Source of the DNA: an uncultured bacterium
GTDB taxonomy: Bacteria; Bacillota; Clostridia; Oscillospirales; Oscillospiraceae
Reading direction: 5' to 3'
Length of the DNA: 33,604 nucleotides
NCBI GenBank assembly: GCA_949840775.1
Contig: CATKXO010000033.1
Span: 1-33,604, forward strand
Of this stretch, positions 30,195-33,604 are shown in pieces. The notes below the pieces were generated by a model. It saw only the letters and a list, made by a program, of their open reading frames with translations. It searched no databases and had not been told where the DNA came from. Position numbers and translations under genes: made by a program. How positions within the stretch are numbered: position 1 is the first letter of the stretch; each line of letters begins with the position of its first letter.

Positions 30195-31061
30195 ATGAAA
30201 CTGCGTAACCTGTTCGGCCAGGGCCGGACCGTCTTCTCCTGCGAGGTCTTCCCCCCAAAGAAGACCTCCCCGGTGGACAGCATCTATCAGACCCTGGACG
30301 GTTTGAAGGATGTCCACCCCGATTTCATCAGCGTCACCTTCGGGGCCGGGGGCTCCCAGGTGAACCAGACCACCCATGAGATCGCCGCCCTCATCGAGAA
30401 TCAGTACCACATCCCCGCCATGGCCCACCTGACCTGCGTGGCTGCCGGGAAAGAGGACGTGGACCGGCTGCTGGCCCAGCTGAAAGCGGATGGGGTGGAG
30501 AACATCCTGGCCCTGCGGGGGGATGTGAACCCGGATTTCCCCCCGAAAACCGACTTCAAGTACGCCGCCGAGCTGGTTTCCTACATCCGGGCCCACGGGG
30601 ACTTCGGCGTGTCCGCCGCCTGCTACCCGGAGGGGCACCTGGAGAGTCCCGACCTGGTCAGCGACATCCGCCACCTCAAGGAGAAGGTGGACGCCGGCGC
30701 CCAGCACCTGGTGAGCCAGTTGTTTTTCGACAACGAGGACTTTTTCCGTTTTCTGGAGCGGGCCCGCATCGCGGGCATCGGCGTACCCATTGAGGCGGGC
30801 ATCATGCCGGTGCTCAGCGCCAAGTCCATCCAGCGGATGGTGTCTATGTGCGGGGCGTCCATGCCCGCCAAGCTCACCCGCATCCTGGCCAAATACGGCG
30901 ACCACCCCGACGCCCTGCGGGAGGCGGGCATCGCCTACGCCATCGACCAGATTGCCGACCTCATCGCTGGCGGGGTGGACGGCATCCATCTGTACACCAT
31001 GAACAACCCGGACGTGGCCCGGCAAATTGCCGGGAGCATCGCCTCTATCCGCAAACTGTAA
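30195..31061 (+). CDS. metF: methylenetetrahydrofolate reductase
   Basis: This FAD enzyme reduces 5,10-methylene-THF to 5-methyl-THF for methionine synthesis and, in some anaerobes, for the Wood-Ljungdahl methyl branch. The 288-residue protein has FSCEVFPPKK at the N-terminus (with the active-site Glu), SVTFGAGGS, HLTCVAAG, LALRGDVNPD, and a C-terminal GGVDGIHLYTMN. AAGGAAGG precedes the ATG at 30195; a TTG two codons earlier is possible. No companion (metV, folD or acs genes) is nearby, so a biosynthetic role is the simple reading. Confidence 0.94.
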   Translation: MKLRNLFGQGRTVFSCEVFPPKKTSPVDSIYQTLDGLKDVHPDFISVTFGAGGSQVNQTTHEIAALIENQYHIPAMAHLTCVAAGKEDVDRLLAQLKADGVENILALRGDVNPDFPPKTDFKYAAELVSYIRAHGDFGVSAACYPEGHLESPDLVSDIRHLKEKVDAGAQHLVSQLFFDNEDFFRFLERARIAGIGVPIEAGIMPVLSAKSIQRMVSMCGASMPAKLTRILAKYGDHPDALREAGIAYAIDQIADLIAGGVDGIHLYTMNNPDVARQIAGSIASIRKL

Positions 31062-31068
31062 TGAGAAC

Positions 31069-31090
31069 GGGCCGCCCGCAGGCGGCCCTT
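31069..31090 (+). terminator. terminator of metF
   Basis: GGGCCGCC (31069-31076) pairs with GGCGGCCC (31081-31088), 4-nt loop, followed by TTCATAATTTGTTT, a weak T-tract. Confidence 0.65.
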
Positions 31091-31179
31091 CATAATTTGT
31101 TTATGAAATTTTAAGGAGTTTTTTGTCGTTATTCCCACCGGATTGTGTTAAAATACCTCCTGTGAACGGAGGCGCTCTC

Positions 31180-31878
31180 ATGAAAAAACGACAAAAGCTC
31201 ATTATCCTGGCCGCCGCCCTCCTGCTGCTCATTGGCGGCGGGTGGTTTTTATATACCAGCGGCTTTTTCCAGGCCGTCCGGTCCCTGGAGACCCTGCGGG
31301 CCTATATCGCCCGCTTCGCCCCCTGCTCCCACCTGCTGTTCTTCCTGGTGCAGTTCCTGTCGGTGGTGCTGGCCCCCATTCCCAGCAACTTCGTCGCCGC
31401 GGCGGGGGGCGTTCTCTTTGGCACCGGCCCCGCCTTTCTGATTACCTTCTCGGCGGTAGTGGCCGGCTCCCTGCTCACCTTCTCCCTAGCCCGGGCCCTG
31501 GGCCGGGACTTCGCCGACCGGCTGGTCAGCCGTAAGTTGTCAGAAAAATATCAGGACATTTTGCGGGTCAAGGCCCCGGTCTTCCTCACCCTGGCCTTTC
31601 TCTTCCCCTTTTTCCCCGATGACATGCTGTGCATCCTGGCCGGGCTCACCAGTCTGTCCCTCCGCCGCTTCGCCCTGATCGTCCTGCTGGCCCGTCCCTG
31701 GGGGCTGCTCTTCGCAAGCGCTCTGGGCGGTTCTACCCTGGGGCTGTCTCCTTGGGTGATGGTCCCCCTCGCCCTTGCGGGACTGGTTCTCTTTCTTCTG
31801 GGGATGAAATACGGCAACACGGCGGAAGAGGCCGTCCTCCGCCGTTTGAAAGGGCACAAAACTGGGAAAACTGAATAG
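31180..31878 (+). CDS. TVP38/TMEM64 (VTT domain) family membrane protein
   Basis: The 232-residue integral membrane protein starts at 31180 (MKKRQKLIILAAALLLLIGG) with GGAGG upstream. It shows the VTT/SNARE-associated core: VVLAPIPSNFVAAAGGVLFG and a re-entrant region, then FLTLAFLFPFFPDDMLCILA, with the FPFFPDD motif that marks the TVP38 branch of the DedA superfamily. Members are implicated in lipid scrambling or undecaprenyl/phospholipid transport. It is a single gene with an extended -10 (TGTTAAAAT, ending at 31154) upstream. The specific role is unknown. Confidence 0.88.
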   Translation: MKKRQKLIILAAALLLLIGGGWFLYTSGFFQAVRSLETLRAYIARFAPCSHLLFFLVQFLSVVLAPIPSNFVAAAGGVLFGTGPAFLITFSAVVAGSLLTFSLARALGRDFADRLVSRKLSEKYQDILRVKAPVFLTLAFLFPFFPDDMLCILAGLTSLSLRRFALIVLLARPWGLLFASALGGSTLGLSPWVMVPLALAGLVLFLLGMKYGNTAEEAVLRRLKGHKTGKTE

Positions 31879-31882
31879 GCCC

Positions 31883-31915
31883 GTAAAATTTTTGGCACGT
31901 TTCCAAAAATTTTAC
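31883..31915. terminator. perfect 13-bp AT-rich inverted repeat
   Basis: GTAAAATTTTTGG (31883-31895) and CCAAAAATTTTAC (31903-31915), 7-bp loop, 4 bp after the TVP38 stop. It may terminate that transcript or be an operator for the following perR-like gene. Confidence 0.55.
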
Positions 31916-31925
31916 ATTTCTCCCC

Positions 31926-31964
31926 TTTACAAACTCCGGTTCTTATGATAGGATACCAGCATAA
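31926..31964 (+). promoter_or_regulatory. promoter and possible operator of perR-like/rubrerythrin operon
   Basis: TTTACA (31926-31931), a 17-bp spacer and TAGGAT (31949-31954). An inverted repeat TTATG-N12-CATAA (31943-31964) straddles the -10, a plausible autoregulatory site resembling a half-degenerate Per/Fur box. Confidence 0.45.
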
Positions 31965-31995
31965 CAAGAATAAATATCGTTAAGGAGGGCAACTC

Positions 31996-32418
31996 ATGGA
32001 GCGCACCGTTCGTTACAGCAAAAAACGGGAGGCCATCCTGAGCGCCATCCAGGGGACAAGCTGTCACCCCTCCGCCGAGTGGGTATACCGCCAGCTCAAG
32101 CCCCGGCACCCGGACCTCAGCCTGGGCACAGTCTACCGCAATCTGGACTTCTTCCGGCAGCGCGGCCAGGTCCAGAGCGTGGGGGTCGTCCAGGGACAGG
32201 AGCGGTTCGACGCCACCGTCACCCCCCACAGCCACTTCATTTGCAACTGCTGCGGCTCTGTCTCAGACCTGCCGGGCATCCACCCGGAGACCGGTTTGGA
32301 ACAGGCCGTCAGCTCGCAATACGGGTTTGCAGTGGAACGCTGCAAGCTCACATTCTACGGTTTATGTCCCAGCTGTTTGCACCAAGATCAAAATTTTAAG
32401 GAGGAATCATCATCATGA
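31996..32418 (+). CDS. perR: Fur family regulator, PerR-like
   Basis: The 140-residue protein has a winged helix N-terminal domain ([20 protein letters not shown], then [10 protein letters not shown]) and a metal-binding dimerisation domain. Ligand candidates match PerR: H24, D72 ([12 protein letters not shown]), H78, H80 and D91 for the regulatory Fe/Mn. Cys pairs C83-x2-C86 and C124-x2-C127 form the structural zinc site. PerR senses peroxide by metal-catalysed oxidation of its His. The downstream partner is a peroxide-reducing rubrerythrin, whose ATG overlaps the stop (ATGA), strongly supporting a peroxide-stress role. AAGGAGG precedes the ATG. Confidence is high for Fur family, good for PerR. 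Confidence 0.88.
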   Translation: MERTVRYSKKREAILSAIQGTSCHPSAEWVYRQLKPRHPDLSLGTVYRNLDFFRQRGQVQSVGVVQGQERFDATVTPHSHFICNCCGSVSDLPGIHPETGLEQAVSSQYGFAVERCKLTFYGLCPSCLHQDQNFKEESSS

Positions 32419-32957
32419 AAAAGTTTGTTTGCAGCGTGTGCGGCTATGTCTACGAGGGCGACGCGGCCCCCGCCAAGTGCCCCCAGTGCGGCGTCGGCCC
32501 TGAGAAGTTCGTAGAGCAAAAGGGCGAGATGTCCTGGGCCGCCGAGCACATCGTGGGTGTCGCTCAGGGCGTGGACCCCGAGATCCTGGAGGGCCTGCGC
32601 GCCAACTTCCAGGGCGAGTGCACCGAGGTGGGCATGTATCTGGCCATGGCCCGCGTCGCCCACCGCGAGGGCTACCCCGAGATCGGCCTGTACTGGGAGA
32701 AGGCCGCCTATGAGGAGGCCGAGCACGCCGCCAAGTTCGCCGAGCTGCTGGGCGAGGTGGTCACCGACTCCACCAAGAAGAACCTGGAGATGCGGGTGGA
32801 AGCCGAGAACGGCGCCACCGCCGGTAAGGTCGCCATCGCCAAGAAGGCCAAGGAGCTGGGCCTGGACGCCATCCATGACACCGTCCACGAGATGGCCCGG
32901 GACGAGGCCCGGCATGGTAAGGCATTTAAGGGGCTTTTGGAGCGGTATTTTGGCTGA
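32415..32957 (+). CDS. reverse rubrerythrin (rubredoxin domain first)
   Basis: The 180-residue protein begins with a rubredoxin-like iron site (C6, C9, C22, C25) and continues with a ferritin-like diiron four-helix domain (EYGMYLAMA-type region, [20 protein letters not shown] and [18 protein letters not shown]). This order is that of reverse rubrerythrins, NADH-dependent peroxidases of anaerobes. It overlaps the perR-like gene by 4 bp, and its SD lies within that gene. Oddly, the last 14 or so codons (from CAT GGT) use AT-ending codons, while almost all earlier codons end in G or C. This suggests that the 3' end was replaced by an integrated element. The protein appears intact. Confidence 0.94.
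   Translation: MKKFVCSVCGYVYEGDAAPAKCPQCGVGPEKFVEQKGEMSWAAEHIVGVAQGVDPEILEGLRANFQGECTEVGMYLAMARVAHREGYPEIGLYWEKAAYEEAEHAAKFAELLGEVVTDSTKKNLEMRVEAENGATAGKVAIAKKAKELGLDAIHDTVHEMARDEARHGKAFKGLLERYFG
32900..32957 (+). mobile_element. putative attL: left end of an integrative element in the rubrerythrin gene
   Basis: The abrupt switch in third-position usage near 32914, the following AT-rich sequence, GTGGGAAAA arm-type repeats and a tyrosine integrase together suggest that site-specific recombination occurred within the 3' end of the gene, with the element restoring the last codons. The exact core is not determinable without the other end. Confidence 0.5.
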
Positions 32958-33054
32958 TATTTAGATAAACGTAGATACGGCTAAATACAAATAAATACGC
33001 CCGATAATCAGCACATCAAGTTCATTTTACTGAATTTCAGACACTTGTTCACGA

Positions 33055-33088
33055 AACACGGATAGCGAAAAATCGCTATCCGTGTTTT
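33055..33088 (+). terminator. terminator after perR-like/rubrerythrin operon
   Basis: A perfect 14-bp stem (33055-33068 and 33073-33086) with a 4-nt loop AAAA and TTTT at the end. Confidence 0.9.
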
Positions 33089-33116
33089 GCTGTATTTATC
33101 TCAATTTATTTCTTTG

Positions 33117-33249
33117 GTGGGAAAAGCGTGGGAAATTTCTACTGCGTAGAGCGATTTTTGCCCAAAATGAATTTTTTCCCACAAAAAGCTCTGAACACAC
33201 TGGGCTGCAAGGAGTTCGAGGTTTTTATTTATATTTATATGTGGGAAAA
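33117..33249. repeat. arm-type repeats of the integrase
   Basis: GTGGGAAAA or GTGGGAAAT occurs at 33117-33125 (+), 33128-33136 (+), 33174-33182 (-) and 33241-33249 (+). The first two are 11 bp apart, one helical turn. Such repeats are bound by the N-terminal domain of Tn916-like integrases. Confidence 0.6.
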
Positions 33250-33252
33250 AAC

Positions 33253-33281
33253 TTGCATCGGCTTCTCTGTTGTGGTATGAT
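33253..33281 (+). promoter_or_regulatory. integrase promoter
   Basis: TTGCAT (33253-33258), a 17-bp spacer and TATGAT (33276-33281). The last arm-type repeat lies directly upstream, so integrase binding could repress its own gene. Confidence 0.7.
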
Positions 33282-33312
33282 GCTTATCAACACGATGTAA
33301 GGGGGATCAATA

Positions 33313-33604
33313 ATGAAAGGAAGTGTACGACTTAAAGGGAAGACTTGGTCATACCGTATTGATTTAGGGAAGATTGATGGAAAGAGAAAGCAAATAGAAA
33401 AGAGCGGCTATAAAACTGAGCGTGAAGCGCTTAAGGCGATGAATGATGTTATTCACCACTACAATCATACTGGTGAGTACGTTGAAAACCAAAAATTTAC
33501 TTTCCAAGAAAATTATGAACAGTTTATGGCCGAGGAAGCTCCGGCTACAAGGGCCTACGCTACAATCAAAAAGTATGAATCTCTTTATAGGTCTCATTTG
33601 AAAG
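33313..33604 (+). CDS. tyrosine-type site-specific integrase, N-terminal part
   Basis: The frame opens with ATG at 33313, preceded by AAGGGGG, and runs off the window (97 codons visible). The start MKGSVRLKGKTWSYRIDLGK with IDGKRKQIEKSGYKTEREAL is the three-stranded arm-binding (AP2-like) domain of integrases of integrative conjugative elements and phages. The following KFTFQENYEQFMAEEAPATR with AYATIKKYESLYRSHLK is the start of the SAM-like core-binding domain. The catalytic domain with R-H-R-Y lies beyond the window. Codon usage is AT-rich, unlike the host genes, in line with transfer. Confidence 0.88.
   Translation, partial: MKGSVRLKGKTWSYRIDLGKIDGKRKQIEKSGYKTEREALKAMNDVIHHYNHTGEYVENQKFTFQENYEQFMAEEAPATRAYATIKKYESLYRSHLK

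Larger units (their letters stand above)
32958..33312. other. AT-rich gene-free segment before the integrase
   Basis: It holds a strong terminator (33055-33088), four GTGGGAAAW repeats, direct AAATAC repeats (near 32984-33000) and the integrase promoter. No gene is supported; a 72-codon frame (33082-33300) starts in the terminator and lacks an SD. Confidence 0.6.

Overview
The window is about 33.6 kb of a mostly GC-rich chromosome from a spore-forming, low-redox Firmicute. The best fit is an Oscillospiraceae/Clostridia gut anaerobe of the Flavonifractor/Lawsonibacter/Pseudoflavonifractor kind. The clues are a SpoVAC homologue, a PerR-like regulator with reverse rubrerythrin, a DUF6809-type small protein, strong Shine-Dalgarno sites, and hyper-palindromic intergenic repeats typical of that family. 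Genus is inference. No tRNA, rRNA or CRISPR array was seen.

Left part (1-4449). A clearly AT-richer block carries a TAXI-type TRAP transporter pair: a lipoprotein binding protein and a fused permease. It is followed by a fragment of a PemK/MazF-like toxin gene. The block abuts a 5'-truncated, GC-rich relic of a two-P-loop ATPase (PRK06851-like), so a rearrangement breakpoint lies near 3540.

Aromatic block (4424-12753, minus strand). One compact operon reads DAHP synthase, prephenate dehydrogenase, aroB, aroA, aroC, pheA (chorismate mutase/prephenate dehydratase), a fused aroE-aroK, and aroQ. This is the whole route from PEP plus erythrose-4-phosphate to phenylpyruvate and hydroxyphenylpyruvate. 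Most genes overlap or touch. Upstream sits what looks like a ribosome-mediated attenuator: a 36-codon leader peptide with 4 Tyr, 5 Phe and 1 Trp codons, a mutually exclusive antiterminator, and a strong GC hairpin followed by six U. I consider this the most interesting signal in the window.

Middle (12900-24905). Here are mntP (Mn efflux), a dicarboxylate/amino-acid:cation symporter, bactofilin, a GlgX-type debranching enzyme, an ECF sigma factor with a DUF4179 membrane partner, a lone spoVAC divergent from a DUF6512 membrane protein, an Sfp-type phosphopantetheinyl transferase, a MerR regulator with a GyrI-like domain, a MATE-degV operon, and an HPr-like protein lacking the active-site His. 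Many have near-consensus sigma-A promoters and bidirectional terminators.

Right part (25188-33604). serC and serA (serine biosynthesis) are separated by an ECF-transporter S component, a DUF6809-like/XRE divergent pair with two matching operators, and a palindromic MITE-like repeat. Then come exonuclease III, a zinc-ribbon Nudix hydrolase, metF, a TVP38-family membrane protein, and a perR-like/reverse-rubrerythrin operon. The last codons of the rubrerythrin gene switch abruptly to AT-rich usage and are followed by arm-type repeats and a tyrosine integrase. This suggests that the left end of an integrative element lies in the 3' end of that gene, with the element continuing beyond the window.
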